64,000 bases of DNA from RHKX01 sp964497825 (GCA_964497825.1 CAZCFA010000005.1:1-64000), one strand, 5' to 3'; positions 8,302 to 16,278 are shown, counted from the stretch's first letter. Notes: generated from the sequence alone by a model not told the origin. Program-made: numbers and translations.

Positions 8302-9576
8302 TCAGGCGGCGACCGGCGCGGCGAAGACGTCGCCGGGATAGGTGGCGGTCGCGCCGAGCTGCTCGCCGATGTCGATCAGCCGGTTGTACTTCGCGGTGCG
8401 CTCGCCGCGCACCGGGGCGCCGGTCTTGATCTGGCCCGCGTTCAGGGCCACCGCGAGGTCGGCGATGATCGGGTCCTCGGTCTCGCCCGAGCGCTCGGAG
8501 ACGACGACGCTGTAGCCGCCGCGGTGGGCGATCTCGGCCGCGTCGAGCGCCTCGCTCAGGGTGCCGATCTGGTTCACCTTCCACAGCAGCGAGTTCGCCG
8601 CGCCGGCCTCGAGGCCGCGGGCGAGCCGCTCCGGGTTGGTGACGAACAGGTCGTCGCCGACGATCTGGATGCCCGAGACCCGGGTCAGCTCGGCGAAGCC
8701 CTCGTAGTCCTCCTCGTCGAGCGGGTCCTCGATCGTGACGACGTCGAAGGCGGCGATCAGCTCCTGGTAGAGCTCGATCATGCCGGCGGTGTCGCGGCGC
8801 TCGCCGGCGATCTCGTAGACGCCGTCGGCGTGGTAGTGGGTCGCCGCCGCATCGAGGCCGTAGCGGAAGCGGCCGCTGTGGCCGGCGTCGGAGACCGCCT
8901 CGTGCAGCAGCCCGAGCGCCTCGTGCGGGCTCGAGATAGCCGGCGCGTAGCCGCCCTCGTCGCCGGTGTTGAGCGCGCTCTTGCCGTAGCGCTCGAGCAG
9001 GATCTCGGCCAGCGCCAGGTTGACCTCGGTCGAGATCTGCAGCGCCTCGAGGATCGAGTCGGCGCCGACCGGGATCACGATGAACTCCTGGAAGTCGAGA
9101 TCGTTGGAGGCGTGCTTGCCGCCGTTGATCAGGTTGACCAGCGGCACCGGCAGCACGTGGCCGTTGCCGTTCAGGTGGCGATACAGCGGCAGCCCGGCGG
9201 CGGCGGCGGTCGCCCGCGCGGCGGCGAGCGAGACGCCGAGCAGCGCGTTGGCGCCGAGCCGGCCCTTGTTCGGGGTGCCGTCGATCGCAACCAGCGCCGC
9301 GTCGAGGGCGCGCTGCGATCCGGCGTCGAAGCCGGCGAGCTCGCCGGCGAGCTCGCCGTTGACGGCCTCGACCGCGCCGCGGACGCCGAAGCCGCCGAAG
9401 CGCTCGCCGCCGTCGCGGCGCTCGACCGCCTCGTTCGATCCGGTCGAGCGGCCCGAGGGCACGTCGGCCCGCCCGCGGGCGCCGCAGGCGAGCTCAACGT
9501 CGGCCTGCATCGTCGGCAGGCCGCGGCAGTCGAGGACCTCGCGGGCCCTCATCGAAGCAATCTCCAAACCGCTCAA
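8302..9576 (-). CDS. Enolase paralogue with altered active-site loops
   Basis: A 424-residue enolase-family protein (2-phosphoglycerate to phosphoenolpyruvate and water). Retained by motif: loop Ser44, His155 in NGGKHA, Glu164, Glu207 in NTGDEGG, metal ligands Asp242, Glu283 and Asp308, base Lys333 in KVNQIG, and Lys384 in GQIKTG. Unusual: the near-invariant SHRSGETED is SERSGETED (Glu361 for His), and the mobile loop PSGASTG is PSGRSTG (Arg43), followed by SNEA. The start is TTG, supported by AAGGAGG seven bases upstream and a TTGA overlap with the gntR stop. Met9 is a weaker alternative. The cluster position suggests a specialised, inducible enolase rather than the glycolytic copy, and altered kinetics or substrate are possible. 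Confidence 0.85.
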   Translation of the reverse strand: MSGLEIASMRAREVLDCRGLPTMQADVELACGARGRADVPSGRSTGSNEAVERRDGGERFGGFGVRGAVEAVNGELAGELAGFDAGSQRALDAALVAIDGTPNKGRLGANALLGVSLAAARATAAAAGLPLYRHLNGNGHVLPVPLVNLINGGKHASNDLDFQEFIVIPVGADSILEALQISTEVNLALAEILLERYGKSALNTGDEGGYAPAISSPHEALGLLHEAVSDAGHSGRFRYGLDAAATHYHADGVYEIAGERRDTAGMIELYQELIAAFDVVTIEDPLDEEDYEGFAELTRVSGIQIVGDDLFVTNPERLARGLEAGAANSLLWKVNQIGTLSEALDAAEIAHRGGYSVVVSERSGETEDPIIADLAVALNAGQIKTGAPVRGERTAKYNRLIDIGEQLGATATYPGDVFAAPVAA

Positions 9577-10277
9577 GCGGTCACCTCCTTGCGCGCGTTC
9601 AGCGCCTTCGTCAGGTTCTCGGTCGCCTCGTCGAGGTGCGCCCGGAAGCGCTCCCCGGCGAGCTTCAGGTCGCCGCCGAGCAGCGGCTCGAGCAGGTCGC
9701 GATGCTCCTGGGCGACCTCGTCGGGATGGTGGTAGTGGGGACGCAGCTGGGCCATGCAGAGCAGGATCTCCGCCTGCACGGCGGCGTAGGCGCGGTCCAT
9801 GCGCTCGCTGCCGGCGGCGTCGATGATCGCGCGGTGGAAGCTCATGTCGGCATCGACGATGCTGCGCCAGGAGGCCGAGTCGCCGAACTGGTTGAGCCGC
9901 TCGACCGCCGCCGCGGCGCCCTGGATCTCGGCCCCCGAGGTGATCGCCAGGCGCACCGCCTCGAGCTCGAGCGCGGCCCGGATCCGGAAGATGTCGGCGA
10001 TGTCGTCGGCGTCGAGGACGGCGAGCTGCACGCCGCGGTTCGGCGAGCGCCGCAACAGCCCCTCGCCGATCAGGATCTGGGTCGCGGCGCGGAACGTGTG
10101 GCGGGCGATCCCGAGCCGGCGCGAGAAGTCGGTCTCGCGCAGCCGCTGGCCCGGCTCGAGGACGCCGTCGAGGATCATCTGCCGCAGCGCGTCCGCCGCC
10201 GCGTCGACGACCGACACCGTCCGCAGCTGGATCTCGTCGCCGGCCGGCGCCTCGTCCGCATTCCCCGTAGCTTTCAA
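9573..10277 (-). CDS. GntR-family transcriptional regulator (FadR/FCD subfamily)
   Basis: About 234 residues. An N-terminal winged helix-turn-helix (LRETDFSRRLGIARHTFRAA region) is followed by an all-helical FCD effector domain. Candidate metal/effector residues are Asp and His in DADMSFHRAI, His in AQEHRDLLE and His in RAHLDE. I place the start at the TTG at 10277 because GAGGGG at 10284-10289 sits six bases before it. The frame stays open to 10325, but that start would run through the operator. A dyad ATTGT-N3-ACAAT lies 20 bases upstream and recurs before the PhoX-like gene, implying autoregulation and control of both flanks. FCD regulators typically bind small carboxylates and are released by them. 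Confidence 0.9.
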   Translation of the reverse strand: MKATGNADEAPAGDEIQLRTVSVVDAAADALRQMILDGVLEPGQRLRETDFSRRLGIARHTFRAATQILIGEGLLRRSPNRGVQLAVLDADDIADIFRIRAALELEAVRLAITSGAEIQGAAAAVERLNQFGDSASWRSIVDADMSFHRAIIDAAGSERMDRAYAAVQAEILLCMAQLRPHYHHPDEVAQEHRDLLEPLLGGDLKLAGERFRAHLDEATENLTKALNARKEVTA

Positions 10278-10296
10278 CTCAATCCCCTCAGTGGTA

Positions 10297-10311
10297 AATT
10301 GTTCCACAATT
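10297..10311. promoter_or_regulatory. Probable GntR operator 1 (divergent region)
   Basis: The sequence AATTGT-TCC-ACAATT is a perfect 6-bp inverted repeat with a 3-bp spacer, strikingly AT-rich for this genome. It sits between gntR (TTG at 10277) and the aminotransferase gene (ATG at 10355). The core ATTGT-N3-ACAAT recurs at 11849-11861. Dyads of this size are typical of FadR-type GntR proteins. I cannot place the promoters of either gene confidently around it. Confidence 0.75.
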
Positions 10312-10354
10312 CGACCATAGCACAAGTTTCAGCGTACAGCGGAAGGAGCGATCG

Positions 10355-11740
10355 ATGAGCATCGATCCCGGTCTGGTCAAGTCCCTGCACGAACGCGAGC
10401 AGCGCCTGTTCGAAGAGCTGCACCCGCGCTCGGCCGAGCTCAGCGCCGGCGCCGAGGCCGACCTGCTCTCGAGCGTGCCGATGAACTGGATGACCCGCTG
10501 GCCCGGTCGCTTCCCGATCTACTTCAGCTCCGCCGCGGGGGCCGAGGTCAGCGACGTCGACGGGATCAGCTACGTCGATCTCTGCCTCGGCGACACCGGC
10601 GCGATGTGCGGCCACTCGCCGGCGCCGGCGGTGGCGGCGATCAGGGCCCAGGCCGAGCGTGGGATCACGACGATGCTGCCGAGCGAGGACGCGGGCGCGG
10701 TCGGGGCGCTGATGGGCGAGCGCTTCGGCCTCAACCACTGGCAGTTCACGGTCTCGGCGACCGACGCCAACCGCTTCGTCGTCCGCCTCTGCCGCCAGGT
10801 CACCGAGCGGCCGAAGATCCTCGTCTTCAACCACTGCTATCACGGCAGCGTCGATGAGACGGTGGTCACGCGCGCCGACGACGGCGCGGCGGTCCCCCGC
10901 TACGGCAGCGTCGGGCCGCCGGTCGATCCGGCGCTGACGACGCGCGTCGTCGAGTTCAACGACGTCGCCGGCCTCGAGCGCGAGCTCGGCAACGGCGACG
11001 TCGCCTGCGTGCTCGCCGAGCCGGCGCTGACCAACATCGGCATCGTCCTGCCCGAGCCCGGCTTCCACGACGAGCTGCGCCGGATCTGCACCGAGACCGG
11101 CACGCTGCTGGTGATCGACGAGACCCACACGCTGAGCTGCGGGCCCGGCGGCTACACGGCCGCGCACGGGCTCGAGCCCGACGCGATGACGATGGGAAAG
11201 CCGATCGCCGGCGGGATCCCGACCGGCGCCTACGGGCTCAGCGACGAGCTCGCCGCCCGGGTCCTGAAGCGCACCGCCTGGGACGCCGCCGACGTCGGCG
11301 GCGTCGGCGGCACGCTGGCCGGCAACGCGCTGCAGCTCGCCGCCGTCCGTGCGACGCTCGGCGAGGTCCTCACCGCCGAGGCCTACGAGCGGATGATCGC
11401 TCTGGCCGAGCGCTACGAGACCGGCGTCAACGAGGCGATCGCGCGCCACGATCTCGGCTGGAGCGCGATCCGGCTCGGCTGCCGGGTCGAGTACATGTTC
11501 GCTCCCGAGCCGCCGCGCGACGGCGGCGCCGCGGCGGCGGTGATCGGCGGCCCGCTCGACGAGCTGATGCACCTCTACATGCTCAACCGCGGAATCCTGT
11601 TCACCCCGTTTCACATGATGGCGCTGATGTCGCCGGCGACGACGACCGAGCACGTCGACCGCCACACCGCCGCCTTCGACGCGATCGCCTCCGAGCTCGC
11701 CGGCAGCCGCGCCGACGCGGTCGCCGAACCGGCGCCCTAG
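10355..11740 (+). CDS. Class III (PLP) aminotransferase, glutamate-1-semialdehyde aminomutase-like
   Basis: A 461-residue fold-type I PLP enzyme. Lys282 in TMGKPIAGG is the probable Schiff-base lysine and Asp255 in LLVIDETHT should contact the pyridine nitrogen. GGVGGTLAGNALQLAA and the NHCYHGS segment fit the GSA/omega-aminotransferase group. The PLP-phosphate loop reads SATDAN instead of the usual SGTEAN. The start is supported by GGAAGGAG at 10341-10348, six bases before ATG. The gene diverges from gntR and shares its operator, so it is probably co-regulated with the import and glycerate-kinase operon. It likely removes or moves an amino group of the imported compound. It is unlikely to be the haem-pathway enzyme, given this context. 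Confidence 0.85.
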   Translation: MSIDPGLVKSLHEREQRLFEELHPRSAELSAGAEADLLSSVPMNWMTRWPGRFPIYFSSAAGAEVSDVDGISYVDLCLGDTGAMCGHSPAPAVAAIRAQAERGITTMLPSEDAGAVGALMGERFGLNHWQFTVSATDANRFVVRLCRQVTERPKILVFNHCYHGSVDETVVTRADDGAAVPRYGSVGPPVDPALTTRVVEFNDVAGLERELGNGDVACVLAEPALTNIGIVLPEPGFHDELRRICTETGTLLVIDETHTLSCGPGGYTAAHGLEPDAMTMGKPIAGGIPTGAYGLSDELAARVLKRTAWDAADVGGVGGTLAGNALQLAAVRATLGEVLTAEAYERMIALAERYETGVNEAIARHDLGWSAIRLGCRVEYMFAPEPPRDGGAAAAVIGGPLDELMHLYMLNRGILFTPFHMMALMSPATTTEHVDRHTAAFDAIASELAGSRADAVAEPAP

Positions 11741-11763
11741 CAACGGGGGCATTCTCCGGGCGC

Positions 11764-11798
11764 GCCCGCGCCGCCGGCCCCCGCCCGCGCCGCCGGCC
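11764..11798. repeat. 16-bp GC-rich direct repeat
   Basis: The unit GCCCGCGCCGCCGGCC occurs at 11764-11779 and 11783-11798, 24 bases after the aminotransferase stop. No gene lies in this gap (11741-11954), which also holds operator 2 and a promoter. Confidence 0.7.
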
Positions 11799-11848
11799 GG
11801 CGCCCGCGGCCGGGCGGCTGCCCGAGCGACTCAAGGCCTTTCAGTTGG

Positions 11849-11861
11849 ATTGTTGAACAAT
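11849..11861. promoter_or_regulatory. Probable GntR operator 2
   Basis: ATTGT-TGA-ACAAT has the same half-sites and spacing as the dyad in the gntR/aminotransferase gap. It covers the start of the -35 box (TTGAAC, 11853-11858) of the promoter read for the PhoX-like gene, a standard geometry for repression. Confidence 0.75.
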
Positions 11862-11881
11862 TCCTCTGAATCAGCTATCGT
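11853..11881 (+). promoter_or_regulatory. Promoter of the PhoX-like gene
   Basis: -35 TTGAAC at 11853-11858, a 17-bp spacer, and -10 TATCGT at 11876-11881. Transcription from it would give a leader of about 65 bases ending in a strong ribosome site (AGGAGGAG, 11939-11946, eight bases before ATG). The operator dyad overlaps the -35. Confidence 0.6.
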
Positions 11882-11954
11882 GCTCGCACCCGCTTCCGCT
11901 CGCGACCGTTCCGCGGGCTGAGAGCGGACCCAGCGACCAGGAGGAGAGAAGGCA

Positions 11955-13379
11955 ATGGCCCACACGAGGAACCTCGACGGACCGATCCCCGAGGGCGAAT
12001 CGGGGATGACCCGGCGCGAGACGCTCGCCAACGGAGCAAAGCTCGTGATCGGCGCCGGCATCGGCGCCCAGATCATGGCCGCGACCGGAGCCGACACCGC
12101 GGTCGCCAGGCAGGTCCGGCACGTCGCCGCCCGCGCCGCCAACAAGCCCGGCTACGGTCCCCTGGTCAAGACCGGCCCGATGAAGCTCCCGGCCGGATTC
12201 ACGGTGATCCCGTTCGGCGCCGCCGACAAGACGCGGATGAGCGACGGGCTGCGGACGCCGAACGCCGCTGACGGGATGACCGTCTTCAAGGCCAAGCAGG
12301 GGCGGCTGACGGTGATCCGCAACCAGGAGCTCGCCGGCCTCGGCCACTCGATCGGCAAGGAGAACGCCTACGACCGCAACGCCAAGGGCGGCGTCACCAG
12401 ATGGCTGTTCGATCCCGGCACGGGCCAGGTCGTCGCCAGCTCGCTGGTCCTCAACGGCACCGACAACAACTGCAACGGCGGCCGCACCCCCTGGGGGAGC
12501 TGGCTGACCTGCGAGGAGTCGACGGTCGGCAAGTACAAGGGCTACGAGAAGGAGCACGGCTACGTCTTCGAGGTCCCCGGCGACGCGACGCGCCCGGTCG
12601 ATCCGAAGCCGATCAAGGCGATGGGCCGGTTCCTGCACGAGGCCTGCGCGATCGACCCGAAGACGGGGATCGTCTACATGACCGAGGACAACGGCCCCGA
12701 CGGCTTCTACCGGTACCTGCCGCACAACCGGCGGCGGCTGCATCGCGGCGGCAAGCTGCAGATGCTCTGCGTCCACGGCCGCTCCAAGTACAACACGGTC
12801 AAGGGCCAGAAGGTCGGCAAGAAGCTGCGCTGCGAGTGGGTGACGATCGACGATCCCGATCCCGAGAACGCCGAGCGCCACCCGGACAGCGTCTACCGTC
12901 AGGGTCGCGCCAAGGGCGCGGCCCGGTTCATGGGCCTCGAGGGCGCGATCTTCGCCCAGGGCAGCGTCTGGTTCACCGCCAGCGAGGCGGGCGACATCCT
13001 CGCCGGCCAGGTCTGGAGGTACACGCCGTCGAAGAACCTCAAGCACGGCACGCTCGAGCTGATGTTCGAGTCGACCGACCGCAAGGTGCTGGACGAGCCC
13101 GACGCGATCTGCGTCAGCCCGCGCGGCGGGGTCGTCCTCTGCGAGGACGGCGACGGCGAGGACGGCGGCACGAACTTCCTGCGGGTGCTGACCCCCGCCG
13201 GGAAGATCGAGACGTTCGCCCGCAACACGACGCCGATCGCGATCGGCAAGGGTGAGAAGGGCGTCACCGAGTGGGCCGGCGCGACCTACAGCCCCGACGG
13301 CAAGTGGCTGTTCGTCAACCTCTACCACCCGGGGCTCAGCTACGCGATCACCGGTCCCTGGGAGAAGGGCTGGCTTTGA
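11955..13379 (+). CDS. PhoX-family (DUF839) Tat-exported phosphatase-like protein
   Basis: A 474-residue protein of the PhoX/DUF839 family, beta-propeller metallophosphatases that release phosphate from esters outside the membrane. A twin-arginine signal MTRRETL (Arg20-Arg21) is followed by a hydrophobic stretch ending near ADTAVA. Family landmarks present: CNGGRTPWGSWLTCEE, GRFLHEACAIDP, MTEDNGPDGFYRY, and CVSPRGGVVLCEDG. Unlike classic pho-regulon genes, its promoter carries the GntR operator. The last bases overlap the cupin start (TTGA). A phosphatase in this regulon hints that the natural substrate is a phosphate ester, but many DUF839 proteins are uncharacterised. Confidence 0.85.
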   Translation: MAHTRNLDGPIPEGESGMTRRETLANGAKLVIGAGIGAQIMAATGADTAVARQVRHVAARAANKPGYGPLVKTGPMKLPAGFTVIPFGAADKTRMSDGLRTPNAADGMTVFKAKQGRLTVIRNQELAGLGHSIGKENAYDRNAKGGVTRWLFDPGTGQVVASSLVLNGTDNNCNGGRTPWGSWLTCEESTVGKYKGYEKEHGYVFEVPGDATRPVDPKPIKAMGRFLHEACAIDPKTGIVYMTEDNGPDGFYRYLPHNRRRLHRGGKLQMLCVHGRSKYNTVKGQKVGKKLRCEWVTIDDPDPENAERHPDSVYRQGRAKGAARFMGLEGAIFAQGSVWFTASEAGDILAGQVWRYTPSKNLKHGTLELMFESTDRKVLDEPDAICVSPRGGVVLCEDGDGEDGGTNFLRVLTPAGKIETFARNTTPIAIGKGEKGVTEWAGATYSPDGKWLFVNLYHPGLSYAITGPWEKGWL

Positions 13380-13735
13380 GCCGGTCGATCGTCGTCTCCT
13401 CCCCGCTCGCGGTCGAGCTGGCGGAGGAGGCGCTCGATCCGGCCGACGTGCTCGGCGGCGACCCGGTGACGGCGGCGGCTGAGCTCGCCGCCGCGCCGCT
13501 GCCGGGCGGCGGCACGCTCAGCACCGGCGTCTGGCGCTGCACGCGCGGGCGGGTCCGCGACGTCGAGGCCGACGAGACCTTCGTCGTCCTCTCCGGCCGG
13601 GCGACGATCCTCCACGACGGCACCAGCCACGAGGTCGGCCCCGGCGACGTCTGCGTGCTGCCCGCCGGCGCCGCGACCGAGTGGACGATCCACGAGGACC
13701 TGACGAAGGTGTTCGTGATCGCCGAGCCGGCCTGA
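13376..13735 (+). CDS. Small cupin protein (DUF861-like)
   Basis: A 119-residue single-domain cupin. Motifs: EADETFVVLSGRATI for the first half and GPGDVCVLPAGAATEWTI for the second, with the DLTKVFVI ending usual in DUF861 proteins. I place the start at TTG 13376, which overlaps the PhoX-like stop as TTGA and follows the purine-rich GGGAGAAGGG. The frame is open further upstream but only inside the PhoX-like gene. DUF861 cupins often accompany amine or ureide catabolism; the exact role here is unknown. Confidence 0.8.
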   Translation: MSRSIVVSSPLAVELAEEALDPADVLGGDPVTAAAELAAAPLPGGGTLSTGVWRCTRGRVRDVEADETFVVLSGRATILHDGTSHEVGPGDVCVLPAGAATEWTIHEDLTKVFVIAEPA

Positions 13736-13743
13736 CCGGGAGC

Positions 13744-13826
13744 GCGGCGAGCGGGCCTGCGGGTCCGCCTCCGCCGCCGCACGCGGCGGCGAGCGGGCCC
13801 GGGGGTCGCCTCCGCAGCCGAACGCG
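13744..13826. repeat. Imperfect 40-bp tandem repeat
   Basis: Two imperfect copies of a GC-rich unit starting GCGGCGAGCGGGCC and containing CGCCTCCGC lie at about 13744-13785 and 13786-13826, directly after the cupin gene. I see no gene in 13736-13942 apart from this and the dyad at 13829-13847. Confidence 0.6.
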
Positions 13827-13828
13827 CC

Positions 13829-13847
13829 GGATATCGGCGTGATATCC
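13829..13847. promoter_or_regulatory. Perfect dyad GGATATC-N5-GATATCC before the AEC transporter
   Basis: A 7-bp perfect inverted repeat with a 5-bp spacer, AT-richer than its surroundings, 96 bases before the transporter start. It is placed as an operator would be. No matching regulator gene is adjacent. Confidence 0.5.
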
Positions 13848-13942
13848 AGCGCTATCGGTCGCGCGCCGAGCATCCCGCAACGGACCGTCCGCCGCCCACT
13901 GCGGGGCGGTTGCCGCGATCGCGTCGTCAGGATCCCTCGGCC

Positions 13943-14860
13943 GTGATCCCGATCACCCTTGCGATCATCGCCTCGGCCGCGGCCGGCATCGCCGCCGAGC
14001 GCCGCCGTCCCGAGCGCGCGATCGACGGCTCGCGGCGCGCGCTGCTGTTCGTCCTCTACGTGGTGATGCCGCCGACGACGTTCTTCAACCTCGCCGCGCT
14101 CGACTTCGACACCGACCACTCGGCCGGGATCGCGATCGGGATCGTCGCGACCATGATCGCCGCCGCGGCCGCGGGCGCGATCGGCGCCGGGGCGCTGCGG
14201 CTCGACCGGCCCCGGACCGGGGCGATGATCACCTGCACGCTCGTCGCCAACACCGGCTACCTCGGCTACCCGCTGACGGCGGCGCTGCTCGGCGCCAACG
14301 AGCTCGGCGAGGCGGTCGCCTACGACGTCGGCGTCGTCGCCCCGGCGATGCTGATCGGCGGCTTCGCGGTCGGCGCCGCGTTCGGCGCCGAGGCCGGCGC
14401 CGGCGCCCGCCAGCGCACCCGCTCGTTCTTCGCCCGCAACCTGCCGCTGTACGCGGCGCTGCTGGCGCTCGTGGCGCCGGACGCCTGGGCGCCCGACCTG
14501 GCGGTCGAGATCTCGCGGGTGATCGTCGTCCTGATCCTCCCGATCGGCTTCTTCGCCGTCGGCGCGGCGCTCGCCCGCGGCTCCGACGAGGGTGCGGTGC
14601 GGCTGCCGCCGCCGATCAGCGCCGCGACCGCCGCCGTCACCTTCACCAAGCTGCTGCTGCTGCCGGCGCTGCTGTACCTGCTGGCGGCGCCGTTCATCGA
14701 GCTGCCCGGCACCTACCTGCTGATGGCGGCGATGCCGGTCGGGCTCAACTCGATGATCGTCGCCCACGCCTACGGCCTCGACCTCGAGACGACCGCGGAG
14801 GCGATCACCTGGACGACGGCGCTGGTCGTCGTCGTCGCGCTCGTCGCCAGCTTCGTCTAG
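13943..14860 (+). CDS. AEC-family (auxin efflux carrier-like) transporter
   Basis: About 305 residues with eight to ten hydrophobic segments and the family hallmark VANTGYLGYPLTAALLG in the first half. AEC proteins export or exchange small organic acids such as malate or malonate and, in plants, auxin. The C-terminal half contains MPVGLNSMIVAHAYG. I choose GTG 13943 because it starts exactly at the first membrane segment. An upstream in-frame TTG (13910) would add eleven polar residues. The substrate is unknown. Confidence 0.8.
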   Translation: MIPITLAIIASAAAGIAAERRRPERAIDGSRRALLFVLYVVMPPTTFFNLAALDFDTDHSAGIAIGIVATMIAAAAAGAIGAGALRLDRPRTGAMITCTLVANTGYLGYPLTAALLGANELGEAVAYDVGVVAPAMLIGGFAVGAAFGAEAGAGARQRTRSFFARNLPLYAALLALVAPDAWAPDLAVEISRVIVVLILPIGFFAVGAALARGSDEGAVRLPPPISAATAAVTFTKLLLLPALLYLLAAPFIELPGTYLLMAAMPVGLNSMIVAHAYGLDLETTAEAITWTTALVVVVALVASFV

Positions 14861-14875
14861 GCAGGCCCCGCGGGC

Positions 14876-15313
14876 TCAGCCGGGCGGCCGGCTCACGCCG
14901 GCCCGCGCGATCGCGACCAGGACGACGATCGGCGCCACGACCATCAGCCCGAGCGCGATCACGTTGGCGACGGTGTCGAAGGCGTCGTAGGGGCCGAGGT
15001 TGAGGTAGTGGTAGATGGTGTGGGGGATCGCGAAGGCGAGGAAGGAGACGAGCGCGACCAGCACGAGCCGGCGCTCGAGCCAGATCGCCGCCGCGAACAG
15101 CACGACCGCGGTCGCGAGGAACAGGCCGCCGACGTCGCGGACGAGATGCTCGCTGTAGGCGGGCAACGCCTCGACCCAGCCGCGGCCGAGCGGGAAGTCG
15201 TCATAGAACGAGCGCGGCGCGAGCAGCGCGTAGAGGCCGTCGGTCGCCTGGATCGCGCCGAGGCCGGCGAGGATCGCGCGCACGACCGGGTCGGGGAGTC
15301 CGAGCCGGCCCAT
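14876..15313 (-). CDS. Small integral membrane protein, unknown function
   Basis: 145 residues with about four hydrophobic segments (roughly 12-30, 58-75, 82-100, 115-137). A short motif SFYDDFPLGRGWVEALPAYSEHLVRDVG lies between segments one and two, in two blocks. I do not recognise a named family. It starts four bases after the stop of the upstream membrane protein gene, so the two probably form an operon. Its end is convergent with the AEC transporter, 15 bases apart. Confidence 0.75.
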   Translation of the reverse strand: MGRLGLPDPVVRAILAGLGAIQATDGLYALLAPRSFYDDFPLGRGWVEALPAYSEHLVRDVGGLFLATAVVLFAAAIWLERRLVLVALVSFLAFAIPHTIYHYLNLGPYDAFDTVANVIALGLMVVAPIVVLVAIARAGVSRPPG

Positions 15314-15317
15314 CGCC

Positions 15318-16208
15318 TCAGCCGCGCTGCTTGCGCTTGCGCTTGCGCTTGTTGTCGCGGCGGGCCGGCCGCTCGCGGGCGACCTCGCTCGCGGTGCCCT
15401 CGAAGTCCTCGGGCGCGGCGGCCTGCTCGGGCTCGGGCTCGGGCGGCGCCGCGCGCGGGTCCGGCCACGGCACCGCGGTCCCCGTCTCCCAGGCGGGGAG
15501 CGGTCCGCCGAACCAGCGGCCGTTGCCGACCAGGGCGACGTGGACGAGCCACAGCAACAGGCCGAAGAAGCCGATCGGCCCGAGGATCTGGGCGAGCAGG
15601 AAGGCGGCGCCGAAGGCGATCCCGAGCGTGCCCCAGAAGCGGGTCAGCAGCCCGGTCCGCATCGCCCACAGCGACGAGTAGATGACCCCGAAGCTGAACG
15701 CCGCGATCCCGGCGAGGCCGGCGAAGGCGCCGACCTGAAGCGCCGTCGAGCCGCCGATCAGGTCGCTGGCGCGGTCGACCGCGGCGTCGCCCGTCGTCGG
15801 CAGGCCGGAGCCGGTGAAGTCGCCGGCGACCGAGTCGTAGCCGATCGCGGTGACGACGCCCGAGATCGCCAGCAGGGCGGCGCCGATCGCGACCAGCGGC
15901 CGCAGCGACGCGCGCACGCTCTCGCTGCGCCTGGCGGCGGCGCTGAACAGGAACAGGACCGTCCCCGCGAGCAGGATGTAGCCGAGGCCGGAGAGGATCG
16001 AGCCGGCGATGATCGTGCCGAAGTGATCGACCCGGTCGAGCAGCCGCGCGGCGTCGTCGTCGGGGCTCGGGTCGAGCCCCGAGGACTGGACCACCAGCCC
16101 GGCCATCGTCGCGACGACGCCGAGGACGGTGATGATCAGGATGATCCGCGACTGCCGCCTCTCGGCCGCGACCACCTGCGTGTCAACTTCGTTCGCCATC
16201 GGGATCAT
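15318..16208 (-). CDS. Multi-pass membrane protein, unknown function
   Basis: 296 residues with about six hydrophobic segments between residues 22 and 225 and a highly charged C-terminal tail. The tail has Pro/Glu repeats and ends in KRKRKRKQRG, which probably stays in the cytoplasm. The tail is encoded by a hexanucleotide run near 15328-15352. The start may be Met1 (16208) or Met4 (16199); neither has a clear ribosome site. It is followed after four bases by another membrane protein gene. I cannot assign a function. Confidence 0.75.
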   Translation of the reverse strand: MIPMANEVDTQVVAAERRQSRIILIITVLGVVATMAGLVVQSSGLDPSPDDDAARLLDRVDHFGTIIAGSILSGLGYILLAGTVLFLFSAAARRSESVRASLRPLVAIGAALLAISGVVTAIGYDSVAGDFTGSGLPTTGDAAVDRASDLIGGSTALQVGAFAGLAGIAAFSFGVIYSSLWAMRTGLLTRFWGTLGIAFGAAFLLAQILGPIGFFGLLLWLVHVALVGNGRWFGGPLPAWETGTAVPWPDPRAAPPEPEPEQAAAPEDFEGTASEVARERPARRDNKRKRKRKQRG

Positions 16209-16278
16209 CCCGCGGCACCGGCGGCGGCGGGGCGCTCATCTTAGGCGGGCGCGACCGATCTCGCGGCCGGCGCCGCGC

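Noticed and set aside
5817..8429. Rightward open frame of 870 codons opposite the ATPase and glycerate kinase
   Set aside because: Antisense to genes with full motif sets; Ser/Arg/Ala-rich with no domain.
9573..10325. Longer gntR start at TTG 10325
   Set aside because: It would translate through the operator dyad, and no ribosome site precedes it; TTG 10277 has GAGGGG at proper spacing.
15328..15352. CGCTTG hexanucleotide repeat
   Set aside because: It lies in coding sequence and simply encodes the Lys/Arg tail of the membrane protein.
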